Shown: piece by piece, positions 33,683 through 41,687 of the stretch
Layout of the letters: each line of letters opens with the position of its first letter
Numbering within the stretch: position 1 is the stretch's first letter
Assembly (NCBI GenBank): GCA_037147175.1
Contig: JBAWVS010000015.1
Coordinates: forward strand, 1-52,692
Direction of reading: 5' to 3'
Origin: a bacterium
GTDB lineage: Bacteria; Cyanobacteriota; Vampirovibrionia; Gastranaerophilales; UBA9971
Length of the DNA: 52,692 nt
Notes under the pieces: generated by a model
What the model was told of the DNA's origin: nothing
What the model saw: the letters and a program-made list of their open reading frames with translations, nothing else
Database searches by the model: none
Position numbers and translations under genes: made by a program

Positions 33683-35410
33683 TTAATTTTTTACAGGAGA
33701 AGTGTTCTCTGCAAAATTTTTGGGGTCGTCTAAATCTTTCATCGCTTCCATTAAGCCTATTTTAACTGCCTGTTTCTTTATTTTTACTGCATTTGTACTT
33801 AACAAAATAGATGCCCCCGTTGATAAAAGTGCAGGCATAGCTATTAGTGCGCCCCAAATCACTTTACTTGCGAGATTAGTCTTACTATTAAATTTATGTT
33901 TTAATTTTAAAAACAAACCCGCTGTACCCGCTTCGCCTGCAAAATTGAGTGGCTGAGCTATTGTGCCTTGAACGGTTTCTGCTGCCGCTTCGGTATCATC
34001 GGCATATCTTTGAGCCTTTTCATCCATTTTTTCAAAGGATGTAAATACTTTTTTCTGTAAAGATTTTGCTTTTTCCAGTTGTCCTGATTTTAAAGATACT
34101 TTTTTTAAAGCTTCCTCCAGTTTATCTTCTTCCACTTTTTGTTTTTTACTGTATTCTTCGTATTCCTTAAAATCTTTTTGAGCTTTAAACAAGAATTTTA
34201 CTTCTTCAGCCATATTTTTAATAAAGCCCTGTTTAGGTTTTTTTTCTGCCTTAATATCTTTAACGGATAAATTCTGTTCATCAGTATATTTAATAAAATT
34301 TCTCGGCTCGTTTAATAATTCCTGCTTGGCTTTAAATCGACCTATCTTGGCGGCTTCTTTTTGCAATTTAATTGTAAAAGGCAGAACAAAAAGGCTTACA
34401 ATAACACTTGATGCTGCAATTACTGCAGGAATTGCACCGAGTTTTACAGAATTTACAGCTTTTGAATTTTTTAATGAAGGTTTAATTTTTTGCAACAACA
34501 TGGCCGCACCTGAAATAATTCCGCCAACAACGCCTCCAAACAACAATTCTGACTTTGTTAAAGAATTTATGCCCATTTCAACATTGTTAAGATAATTTTG
34601 CGATTGAATTTCTATATGTTTAATTGTTCCAAGTATTGATTGTTGTTGCTGTTTAGCCTCTTCCAGCTGCTCGGAAGAAATGTCTTTATTTAATTTATTT
34701 TTTCTTTCTTCTTCGTTCTTTTTATTGGCTTCTTTCCATTTTTGGTAGTTATCTTTATCTTTTCTTAAAGATTTTATGGTAGAAATAGCTTCTCCTGTTC
34801 CCAGAAATGATTTTTTCTTTTCTTTTACAGGATTTGGCATGTTTTTGGCAATTTTTTTTGCTTCATTAACTTGATCTGAATCATAAACCACAAAATGCCG
34901 TGGATCCTTTAGAGCCTGTTCTCTTGCCTGATACCTGGCAATTCTGGAAGCTTCTTTTTCAAGATGCTTACTGTATATGCATCCAAAAGCTTGTCCTGTT
35001 ATAAACGCAGCAACGGGTATAGCCCATGATATTATAGTTATTGGAATTTTGTACTTTGGGTTTTTAGCGATAAATTTTTGAACAGATTTCATTTGAGGCA
35101 CAATTTTAGTCGGAATAATAAGTGTTGACACGGCGGCAAGCGTTATAGGCATTTCTACTGCTGCTTGCGTTGCTATTTCTACATCCTGAGCCTTATTTAT
35201 TGAGTATGTATCCATAACATTAATTGTATTTATAAGGGTTTTTCCGTATGCGGATGCTTGATTGAGTTGTTCTTGGGGAATATTTACTCTTTTATTTAAT
35301 TCTTTTTTTTGAGCGTCTTTATCTTCCTGTTCTTCTTCCCATTTTTTATAAGGTTTCCAGTTTGATTTTACCTGTTTTACGCTATTAAAAAATTCTGACA
35401 AATATGCCAT
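33683..35410 (-). CDS. triplicated membrane/coiled-coil protein of unknown function
   Basis: 575 aa, not recognised. Three repeats of about 198 residues each comprise a charged Glu/Lys-rich coil, a pair of hydrophobic helices and a closing signature: KEASRIARYQ...LKDPRHF (152-173), KEAAKIGRFK...LNEPRNF (351-372) and KQAVKIGLME...LDDPKNF (547-566). Sequence between signatures has drifted, so the triplication is old. About six membrane helices are expected. It is transcribed against the flanking hom and thrC genes from its own promoter carrying the GCAATTTTTT block. An AAAGGG site precedes the ATG. It lacks the N-terminal SFG signature. Confidence 0.75.
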   Translation of the reverse strand: MAYLSEFFNSVKQVKSNWKPYKKWEEEQEDKDAQKKELNKRVNIPQEQLNQASAYGKTLINTINVMDTYSINKAQDVEIATQAAVEMPITLAAVSTLIIPTKIVPQMKSVQKFIAKNPKYKIPITIISWAIPVAAFITGQAFGCIYSKHLEKEASRIARYQAREQALKDPRHFVVYDSDQVNEAKKIAKNMPNPVKEKKKSFLGTGEAISTIKSLRKDKDNYQKWKEANKKNEEERKNKLNKDISSEQLEEAKQQQQSILGTIKHIEIQSQNYLNNVEMGINSLTKSELLFGGVVGGIISGAAMLLQKIKPSLKNSKAVNSVKLGAIPAVIAASSVIVSLFVLPFTIKLQKEAAKIGRFKAKQELLNEPRNFIKYTDEQNLSVKDIKAEKKPKQGFIKNMAEEVKFLFKAQKDFKEYEEYSKKQKVEEDKLEEALKKVSLKSGQLEKAKSLQKKVFTSFEKMDEKAQRYADDTEAAAETVQGTIAQPLNFAGEAGTAGLFLKLKHKFNSKTNLASKVIWGALIAMPALLSTGASILLSTNAVKIKKQAVKIGLMEAMKDLDDPKNFAENTSPVKN

Positions 35411-35446
35411 TGTATTAATTTCCCTTTACTTAAAAAAATTTCCGAA

Positions 35447-35483
35447 CATATATAGAATAAAACAACTTTATAAAAAAAATTGC
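35447..35483 (-). promoter_or_regulatory. promoter of the triplicated protein, GCAATTTTTT block
   Basis: On the minus strand GCAATTTTTT is followed by TTGTTTTA and then CTATATATG. TATATA/TATATG begins 29-31 nt after the first base of the block, as at 7586-7622, and TTG sits at the same position within the spacer. Confidence 0.55.
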
Positions 35484-35574
35484 CTTCATTCAGCAAAAAA
35501 ATATAGTATGTTAAAATAAATAAAGATTTAAAAAATCATCTCCAAGAATATGCTAATAGTGATAAGGAGAAATT

Positions 35575-36648
35575 ATGAACACAAAATGCACACCATATAC
35601 AGGTTTAATAAACAAATACAAAGAATTTTTGCCTATAAATGATAGTACACCTGTCATTACCATAAATGAAGGTAATACACCGCTTATAAAAGCTGATAAT
35701 CTGGCTGAAAAAATAGGTTTAAAAGCTGATTTATACCTTAAATACGAGGGGGCAAATCCTACGGGAAGTTTTAAGGACAGAGGCATGACAATGGCTGTTT
35801 CAAAAGCCGTTGAAGAAGGAAGTAATGCCATAATTTGCGCAAGCACAGGAAACACAAGCGCAGCAGCCGCAGCTTACGGTGCTAAAGCAGGTTTAAAAAC
35901 TTATGTACTGATTCCTGACGGATATATTGCGCTGGGAAAACTTTCTCAGGCGATGATGTATGGCGCAGAAGTAATTGCCATCAACGGAAACTTTGATGAA
36001 GCTCTTGAAATAGTTATGGAATTATCTCAAAAATACCCTATAACTCTTGTAAATTCTGTTAATCCTTACAGAATAGAAGGTCAAAAAACCGCAGCCTTTG
36101 AACTTTGCGATGTTCTTGGAAAAGCTCCCGATTATCTCTGTATTCCTGTGGGAAATGCGGGAAATATTACCGCCTACTGGAAAGGGTTTAAAGAATATTT
36201 CGACAAAAGAATCGTTTCTAATAAACCGAAAATGTACGGATTTGAAGCAGAAGGTTCTGCGGCAATAGTCAAAGGCGAAAGAATCCTTAAGCCTGAAACC
36301 ATAGCAACTGCCATAAGAATTGGAAACCCTGCAAGCTGGGATTATGCTGTTGCGGCAAGAGATGAATCGGGCGGTTTAATAGACTTTGTAACAGATGAAG
36401 AAATTATTTATGCTTATAAACTCATGGCTTCAACCGAAGGCGTTCTGGCAGAACCTGCAAGTGCTGCCTCTGTGGCTGGTTTAATCAAGGCAAACAAACT
36501 GGGCAAAATTGAAGAAAATTCGACTATTGTTTGCGTGCTTACAGGAAACGGATTGAAAGATCCTGACTCCGCCATAAAATATTCAGGCTGCGAAGTCAAA
36601 AAGACTTCTTCAAATATTGAGGATATCGTCAAGGTTTTAGGTATTTAG
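35575..36648 (+). CDS. thrC: threonine synthase
   Basis: A 357-aa pyridoxal-phosphate enzyme converting O-phosphohomoserine to threonine. The PLP lysine is K67 in [25 protein letters not shown] and [11 protein letters not shown] bind the cofactor phosphate, and [12 protein letters not shown] is the C-terminal block. The length fits the short (class II) type found in cyanobacteria and many bacteria. ATAAGGAG precedes the ATG. Its stop interlocks with that of the converging MCE gene by 4 nt. Confidence 0.95.
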   Translation: MNTKCTPYTGLINKYKEFLPINDSTPVITINEGNTPLIKADNLAEKIGLKADLYLKYEGANPTGSFKDRGMTMAVSKAVEEGSNAIICASTGNTSAAAAAYGAKAGLKTYVLIPDGYIALGKLSQAMMYGAEVIAINGNFDEALEIVMELSQKYPITLVNSVNPYRIEGQKTAAFELCDVLGKAPDYLCIPVGNAGNITAYWKGFKEYFDKRIVSNKPKMYGFEAEGSAAIVKGERILKPETIATAIRIGNPASWDYAVAARDESGGLIDFVTDEEIIYAYKLMASTEGVLAEPASAASVAGLIKANKLGKIEENSTIVCVLTGNGLKDPDSAIKYSGCEVKKTSSNIEDIVKVLGI

Positions 36649-37619
36649 TTTTTATTCTCTTCCTGAATCGGTTTAGCAGGTTTAAAGGTTTTTTGGGCGG
36701 AATCAATAAATCCCTGCAAATTATCAGTGGTTTTTTGAATAGAATTGTTTATCTCAGAAACATATTCAATTTCGCGGTTTTTAACCTTGCTTATTTTTTG
36801 ATTAAAATTTTTCAGATTAGAATTAAAATTATTCAAGTTATTTGTTATTTCCGAAACTTTTTTATTTGCTGTATCTGCTGAAGAAGAAAGATTTTCAACT
36901 GTCGTTTGAATTCCATACATATTGTTTTTTAAGTTTTTGTCTTTGGCAAGTTTATCAAAAGATTTATAGGCAGAATCAATATTTTTGTTCTGTTCATTCA
37001 TAAATTGCTTAATTTCTTTAGTATTTTTAGAGATATTCGAACCTGATTTTTTTATATTTTCTAGCGTATCATCCATAGAGCGATTTGAGTCCTGCATATA
37101 TTTAGAAGTGGTATGCAGATTTTTTTTAGTGGAATCAATACTGTTTTTGGTAAGAAAAGCAAACAAACTTCTGCAAAACCCGAGTATATTTTCAGAAATA
37201 GCTGTTTGTACTTCCATAATTGAACTTATTCTTACAGGTTCTTGTGAATAAATTATTTTTTTATTTATTGAAGACTTTCTTTTTAGAGGCATAATTTCAA
37301 GGGATCTAGAGCCTGCCAAACCTGTAAATTGAATACTGGCAATTGATTTGTTTGGAATTATTGTGTTTTCTTCTGTTATTCTGAATGTTACATAAATTTC
37401 TGAATCTAAAAGCTCAAGTTTAATTATATTTCCAACCTGTTTACCCATTAATCTTACCGGAGAACCTACACTAAGCCCGTCAACATCTTTAAAAATTACG
37501 CTATAAGTCGGATGCATGCAAATATGCTCCCTGAATTTGTCTATCCCCACAAAGAGCAATAAACTAAACAGTAAGATACCTATAGAAACTTCCAATAGTA
37601 AAAAAAACAGTTTTCTCAT
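36645..37619 (-). CDS. MCE-domain (MlaD-like) lipid-transport protein
   Basis: 324 aa. An N-terminal membrane helix (about 5-24) is followed by a single MCE domain (about 38-112: [26 protein letters not shown], then [13 protein letters not shown], shortened here to key parts). A long coiled-coil region (about 165-305), rich in Asn/Lys, ends the protein. MCE proteins form hexameric rings or tubes that carry lipids between membranes. It would pair with the permease at 16954-17760, though they are not adjacent. There is no Shine-Dalgarno: a TTGATT/TATTAT promoter puts the predicted transcription start on the A of the ATG, so the mRNA may be leaderless. Confidence 0.87.
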   Translation of the reverse strand: MRKLFFLLLEVSIGILLFSLLLFVGIDKFREHICMHPTYSVIFKDVDGLSVGSPVRLMGKQVGNIIKLELLDSEIYVTFRITEENTIIPNKSIASIQFTGLAGSRSLEIMPLKRKSSINKKIIYSQEPVRISSIMEVQTAISENILGFCRSLFAFLTKNSIDSTKKNLHTTSKYMQDSNRSMDDTLENIKKSGSNISKNTKEIKQFMNEQNKNIDSAYKSFDKLAKDKNLKNNMYGIQTTVENLSSSADTANKKVSEITNNLNNFNSNLKNFNQKISKVKNREIEYVSEINNSIQKTTDNLQGFIDSAQKTFKPAKPIQEENKN

Positions 37620-37625
37620 AAGATA

Positions 37626-37653
37626 ATAATATCAGTTTTAATCTTATAATCAA
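37626..37653 (-). promoter_or_regulatory. promoter for a leaderless MCE transcript
   Basis: On the minus strand TTGATT and TATTAT are separated by 16 nt, and the -10 ends exactly six bases before the ATG of the MCE gene. The -35 lies at the edge of the palindromic element (copy 3), so the element may have supplied it. Confidence 0.45.
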
Positions 37654-37787
37654 CTCGAACTGCTAAACTGCCAAAATCGTCATTGCGAGCATAGCGAAGC
37701 AATCTATAAAAAAAATGGATTGCCGTGTCGAGTCTAAAGCCTCTCCTCGCAATGACGAATAAATTTAATTAGCAATTTAAGTTAATC
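37652..37787. repeat. dispersed palindromic element, copy 3
   Basis: CGTCATTGCGAG at 37678 and CTCGCAATGACG ending at 37757 form the arms, with GCGAAGCAATCTAT and ATGGATTGC inside. The outer flanks (ACTCGAACTGCTAAACTGCC left, TAATTAGCAATTTAAGTT right) match the flanks of copy 2 in reverse. It lies between the divergent MCE and CPBP genes. Confidence 0.75.
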
Positions 37788-37872
37788 CTGTGATTATACA
37801 TAAAAATCATTCTGTTTTTATAAACGAAATAACTTCAAATTATTTAATTTTTCAAAAGAAAAGACTTTAAAA

Positions 37873-38598
37873 ATGAGTGGAAAAAATAAATTGGGACTAA
37901 ACATACTTAACTCAAGACTTGATGAACATGTTCCATGGAAAATATCGGACGTAATTTACGCGTATGTTCTTGTTTTTGTGGTTTCTTTAATTTTTATAGG
38001 AATTTTTCTATATGCAAACCTGGATATCAATATTGGTGTTTTTACCGCCCTTTTACAACTTGCTGTCTCCTTTTCTACGCTTGGAATCGTTTATGCTATC
38101 GTTACAATAAAATATCAGGTTCCTTTTAAAGAAGCTTTCGGGATATATTTTCACAAAACCCCATATTTCTTTAAACAGGGGATTTTAGCTGCCATAGCAA
38201 TTCTTTTATGTACAACACTGCTAAGTTTTATGTTTTCCCAATTTGGCGGAGCAGTTAAGCAAAGCCCTTATATATCCATGCCGGAAGATAAAATCAAAGC
38301 AATAATTTTTCTTGCTATTTTTATTGCGCCTATAATTGAAGAAATATTTTTCAGGGGTTTTATGCAGCCTGCACTTGTGAAAACAATCGGTGCTTTTCCG
38401 GGGATTGTTATTACAGCCTTGATTTTTGGATTTTCTCATACACAGTATTTTAATTATAACGCTGCTCTGGTTGCTGTTACAACAATAGGTTTGATTTTGG
38501 GGATAACAAAATATTATACGGGCTCTGTAATCCCCGGGATTTTTGCGCATTTGTTCAATAATTTGCTTGCGGCAATAAGTCTTTTATCGCTTCATTAA
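37873..38598 (+). CDS. CPBP-family intramembrane glutamic protease
   Basis: A 241-aa membrane protein of the CAAX-protease/bacteriocin-processing family, with six to seven helices. The catalytic EEIFFRG has E156-E157 and R161; the second and third motifs give FGFSHTQYF (H189) and GIFAHLFNN (H226). All conserved residues are present. Bacterial members act in bacteriocin self-immunity, peptide processing or anti-sigma cleavage; the substrate here is unknown. The ATG lacks a strong ribosome-binding site. It lies beside palindromic copies 3 and 4. Confidence 0.87.
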   Translation: MSGKNKLGLNILNSRLDEHVPWKISDVIYAYVLVFVVSLIFIGIFLYANLDINIGVFTALLQLAVSFSTLGIVYAIVTIKYQVPFKEAFGIYFHKTPYFFKQGILAAIAILLCTTLLSFMFSQFGGAVKQSPYISMPEDKIKAIIFLAIFIAPIIEEIFFRGFMQPALVKTIGAFPGIVITALIFGFSHTQYFNYNAALVAVTTIGLILGITKYYTGSVIPGIFAHLFNNLLAAISLLSLH

Positions 38599-38629
38599 TT
38601 TATATATTATTAACAAAATAAGCTATTAA

Positions 38630-38722
38630 CTCCAGTTGCCAATTAATTTTCTTATTGTCATGTTGAGCAAAGCGAAATATCTGTCCCTTTTGGAATTCTA
38701 CCATTTAGCAATTCGGGTTATT
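38630..38722. repeat. degenerate palindromic element, copy 4
   Basis: TTGTCATGTTGAGCAAAGCGAA and, 40 nt later, TTTAGCAATTCGGGTT correspond to the arm and outer flank of copies 2 and 3. The second arm is not recognisable, so this is a decayed fragment. Confidence 0.4.
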
Positions 38723-38863
38723 AGATAAAATCTGCGAAATTTTATTCTTTTCAAAAGCAGCATTCTTGCAAATTATACCACTTACGGGGGATGGTGTTTA
38801 TTTAAACAAATGATATATTAAAGATATAAATAAAATCTCTCCTTAAAAAGGATGATCATATAG

Positions 38864-38920
38864 AAAATCCCGTTTCCAGCTTGAACCGCCGAATGTGCGA
38901 CTAAAGGAATCGGGATTTTT
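38864..38920. terminator. long-loop hairpin between converging genes
   Basis: AAAATCCCGTTTCC and GGAATCGGGATTTT pair with a single mismatch and enclose 29 nt that include a possible inner CGC/GCG stem. A run of five T follows. It would end the CPBP transcript and possibly that of the gene at 38972. The large loop is unusual for a plain terminator. Confidence 0.6.
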
Positions 38921-38971
38921 AATTTTTGCAAAATTTTTATGTTTTATGATGTTTTGCCTGGTGCAAGAAGA

Positions 38972-39427
38972 TTATTCTCCGCTATCACCTTCAGTGCCGG
39001 CATCCAGTTTTACTCCGAGCTTGCGAAGTTCTTCAGCAGCTCTCGGCACATAAGATGAATCAGGAAATTTATCCATTACGGTTCTATAATAGATAATCGC
39101 ATCGTCCTTAAATTCTCTTTCTTTTAGTATAAAAGCAATTTTATAAACAAGGTCAGCATAAGAAGGATCAGGAGATTCTCCCTGAATTTCTGTATCCACT
39201 TTCATTTTTGCTTCAAAAAGGGCATCATTATCTGCGGGAGCAAATAAAGAGGCTGAATAAACTTTTTTAACCAGTCTGTTTACAGAAACTGTTATTTTAT
39301 CTAATTCTTCGGGCGTCATCGCATTTTTCTTTGATTTTTTTATGGCAGATGCCTGTGGTGAAAGAAAAAGGACAGAAACCACAAGAATTATAATAACTGA
39401 AATTGTATATTTTATAAATGATCTCAA
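38972..39427 (-). CDS. exported small TPR-like protein
   Basis: 151 aa. An N-terminal signal peptide (about 1-28, hydrophobic core ISVIIILVVSVLFL, likely cleavage after ASA) leads to a helical domain with one or two tetratricopeptide-like units (YADLVYKIAFILKEREFKDD, then YYRTVMDKFPDSSYVPRAAE, shown in part). An acidic tail ends the protein. The pattern resembles Tol-Pal/YbgF- or BamD-type envelope helpers, without clear identity. The start is TTG, with GGGGA nine bases upstream and no nearby ATG. It is probably periplasmic. Confidence 0.7.
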   Translation of the reverse strand: MRSFIKYTISVIIILVVSVLFLSPQASAIKKSKKNAMTPEELDKITVSVNRLVKKVYSASLFAPADNDALFEAKMKVDTEIQGESPDPSYADLVYKIAFILKEREFKDDAIIYYRTVMDKFPDSSYVPRAAEELRKLGVKLDAGTEGDSGE

Positions 39428-39521
39428 GATTTTTTCCCCAAAGTAAAAATTTTTATTACTGTAATGTATAATCAGATTACAATAAAACTAAAGGTGTTTA
39501 CTTCACTTAAAAATATGATTT

Positions 39522-41054
39522 ATGGGAAATATTAATAACAAAAAAATGAATGATTTAACTGTTAAAGAAAAAATATTCCAGATGTTTATTATGGGGTTTT
39601 CCGGAACCGACTTAAATCCTGAGAATAAAAATATTCAAAATGCGATAAAAAACGGACTCGGGGGAGTTATATTGTTTGCTGAAAATATTGATTCCTACAA
39701 TCAAATTAGCGATTTATCAAAAAATTTACAGGATACAGCAAAAATCCCCCTTTTTGTAAGCATTGATCAAGAAGGCGGGCTTGTTGAACGGACTATTAAT
39801 ATAAAAAATAAAATTAATTATCTTACTGCTATGGCGCTTGCATCAACACAAAATCCTGAATTTATTGAAAAACACACACAAATTATGGCGGAAGAATTAA
39901 AATTCATGGGTGTAAATATGAATTTTGCGCCTGTTCTTGATGTCAACACCAATGCAAATAACCCGATTATCGGTGTAAGAAGTTTTGGCAGCAGCACTGA
40001 AGATGTTATCAAGTACTCAGAGCCTGTTTATAGAACTTTTATACAAAATCAGATTATTCCTGTGGGAAAACATTTTCCGGGACATGGAGAAACCTCTATG
40101 GACTCACATCTTGACATGCCGGCTGTAGAATTGTCTTTTGAAGAACTCGAAAATGTTCATATAAAACCTTTTAAGAACGCTCTTAACAATGATTTAGATG
40201 CTTTGATGATAGCGCACGTTTTTTATAAATATTTTGATTTCCCTGAAAAAGAAGCTGTTCCTGCATCACTTTCAAAAACAATAATTACGGATTATTTAAA
40301 AGGAAAATTAAACTACAAAGGACTTATAATCTCAGATGATATGGTGATGGGCGGGATAAGCAAGCACTACAGTTATTTGGATGCCTGTATAAAAGGAATT
40401 AATGCCGGTATTGACTTATTTATATTCAGAAATTCCAATGATGAAATCATTAAACTTATTGATGAACTCGTAAATGCAGTAGAAAAAGGGTTAATTCCCC
40501 TTGAAAAAATTGATGAATCCGTAGAAAAAATACTTTTTATCAAGGAAAAGTACGGGATTTTGTCCTCCAGCCCGAAAAAGGTTATCAATCAATCGAAATC
40601 ACAGGAAATAATCGATAAAACAGCACTGAAATCAATAAAAATAGAAAAAAAAGGAAATTTAATTCCCTTAAATAAAAACAAAAATTTTTTGATTTTATCT
40701 CCCGATAAATCAAAAATATTTAATCTTGCAAAAGATAAATCAAAAATTTCTGATTTTCTTAATGAAATCAAACATAAAGAACTTATTTATACGCTTAATC
40801 CGCAAAATGAAGAAATCAAAAAGATTTTAGAAATGACAAAAGATTTTGATGCCGTAATTTTTGTTGAATACAATTCTGTTTTTTACAAAAATCAGATTAA
40901 CCTGATTGAAAAAATAGAAACACCTGTCCTTTTAATAAGCACGGGTGTTTCTTGTGTTTTCAATGAAATAACAAAAATAGACTCTCTGATTAAAAGTTAT
41001 TGCCTCAAAAAACCGTCAATAAGGGCTTTAGCCCAAGTTATTAAAGGGAATTAA
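39522..41054 (+). CDS. nagZ: glycoside hydrolase family 3, beta-N-acetylhexosaminidase
   Basis: A 510-aa NagZ-type enzyme, which removes GlcNAc from peptidoglycan fragments during wall recycling. SIDQEGG binds substrate; KHFPGHGETSMDSH carries the NagZ His/Asp acid-base dyad, and LIISDDMVMGGI the nucleophile Asp. Residues beyond 350 form a second alpha/beta domain, longer than in short E. coli NagZ and closer to the Bacillus form. There is no signal peptide, so it is probably cytoplasmic. A start at the inner ATG (codon 9) is also possible, as neither ATG has a strong ribosome-binding site. The stop interlocks with that of hspR. Confidence 0.9.
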   Translation: MGNINNKKMNDLTVKEKIFQMFIMGFSGTDLNPENKNIQNAIKNGLGGVILFAENIDSYNQISDLSKNLQDTAKIPLFVSIDQEGGLVERTINIKNKINYLTAMALASTQNPEFIEKHTQIMAEELKFMGVNMNFAPVLDVNTNANNPIIGVRSFGSSTEDVIKYSEPVYRTFIQNQIIPVGKHFPGHGETSMDSHLDMPAVELSFEELENVHIKPFKNALNNDLDALMIAHVFYKYFDFPEKEAVPASLSKTIITDYLKGKLNYKGLIISDDMVMGGISKHYSYLDACIKGINAGIDLFIFRNSNDEIIKLIDELVNAVEKGLIPLEKIDESVEKILFIKEKYGILSSSPKKVINQSKSQEIIDKTALKSIKIEKKGNLIPLNKNKNFLILSPDKSKIFNLAKDKSKISDFLNEIKHKELIYTLNPQNEEIKKILEMTKDFDAVIFVEYNSVFYKNQINLIEKIETPVLLISTGVSCVFNEITKIDSLIKSYCLKKPSIRALAQVIKGN

Positions 41055-41461
41055 TCAATTTTTCCCGGTTTTCTTCCTCTTCTTGAAAGTTTTTCTCTGT
41101 TTTGCTGCTGTATTTCATGAGTTATATTGATTTTTTTGGCAATGTCATCAATATAAGTTTTGTAATTTTCAGGTTTAATGTTTTGCTGTTTTAAAAGTTC
41201 AAAAACAATTTTAATGCCAATTATGTTTATGCCTAGTTCTCTTGACATATACTGGATAAATTTGCCTTTTTCAATGTCATTGAACGAATAAAGCCTGCGA
41301 TTTTTAGGTGATCTTTCAGGCACAAGTATTGCCTCTTCGTTATAAATTCTTAATGTTCTCTGGTGAACTTGAAGAAGATCAGCTATTACACTGATTGGGA
41401 ACATTGGTTTGCCTGCATCAAAGTTTTTTTCCATTTTGGACATAAGTACATCAGTTGCCAT
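41051..41461 (-). CDS. hspR: MerR-family heat-shock regulator HspR
   Basis: 136 aa. The winged-helix MerR DNA-binding domain (about 20-90) reads FPISVIADLLQVHQRTLRIY, then RSPKNRRLYSFNDIEK and ELGINIIGIKIVFELL, the HspR pattern. A basic tail (REKLSRRGRKPGK) ends the protein. HspR usually represses chaperone genes together with DnaK and often sits beside dnaK; here it stands alone, with hsp20 about 25 kb away. Its upstream region contains an inverted repeat and four TTTCTAAA copies, possibly for self-regulation. AAAGGAAA-like bases precede the ATG. Confidence 0.87.
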   Translation of the reverse strand: MATDVLMSKMEKNFDAGKPMFPISVIADLLQVHQRTLRIYNEEAILVPERSPKNRRLYSFNDIEKGKFIQYMSRELGINIIGIKIVFELLKQQNIKPENYKTYIDDIAKKINITHEIQQQNREKLSRRGRKPGKID

Positions 41462-41503
41462 TTTTTTCCTTTCTAATTTAATAAATATTATTTAAAAATC
41501 AAA

Positions 41504-41606
41504 TTTCTAAAATATATATTCAATTTTTCACTCACAAAGTGAATATAACATTTTATATTTTCTAAAAATTATCTGAAATATTTCTAAAATGTAAAACTTT
41601 TCTAAA
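41504..41606. promoter_or_regulatory. hspR upstream region: four TTTCTAAA copies and an inverted repeat
   Basis: TTTCTAAA occurs at 41504, 41559, 41581 and 41599. TTCACT-N5-AGTGAA lies at 41527-41543. Autoregulated hspR genes in other bacteria have inverted-repeat operators (HAIR), whose consensus CTTGAGT differs from this one. Confidence 0.4.
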
Positions 41607-41687
41607 TACTGGAATTTACTAAATGTTGGCGGTTTGCAGATTAAAATTTGTCATTATGTTTGAATCGAGGCGTTTGTAATGGAATTA

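Larger units (their letters stand above)
38599..38971. other. intergenic region with repeat fragment and hairpin
   Basis: A 373-nt gene-free region between converging genes. It holds a degenerate palindromic-element copy and a long hairpin at 38864-38920. A short sequence at about 38781-38803 (ACCA...TGGT around a run of five G) could form another small stem. Nothing else is recognised. Confidence 0.45.
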
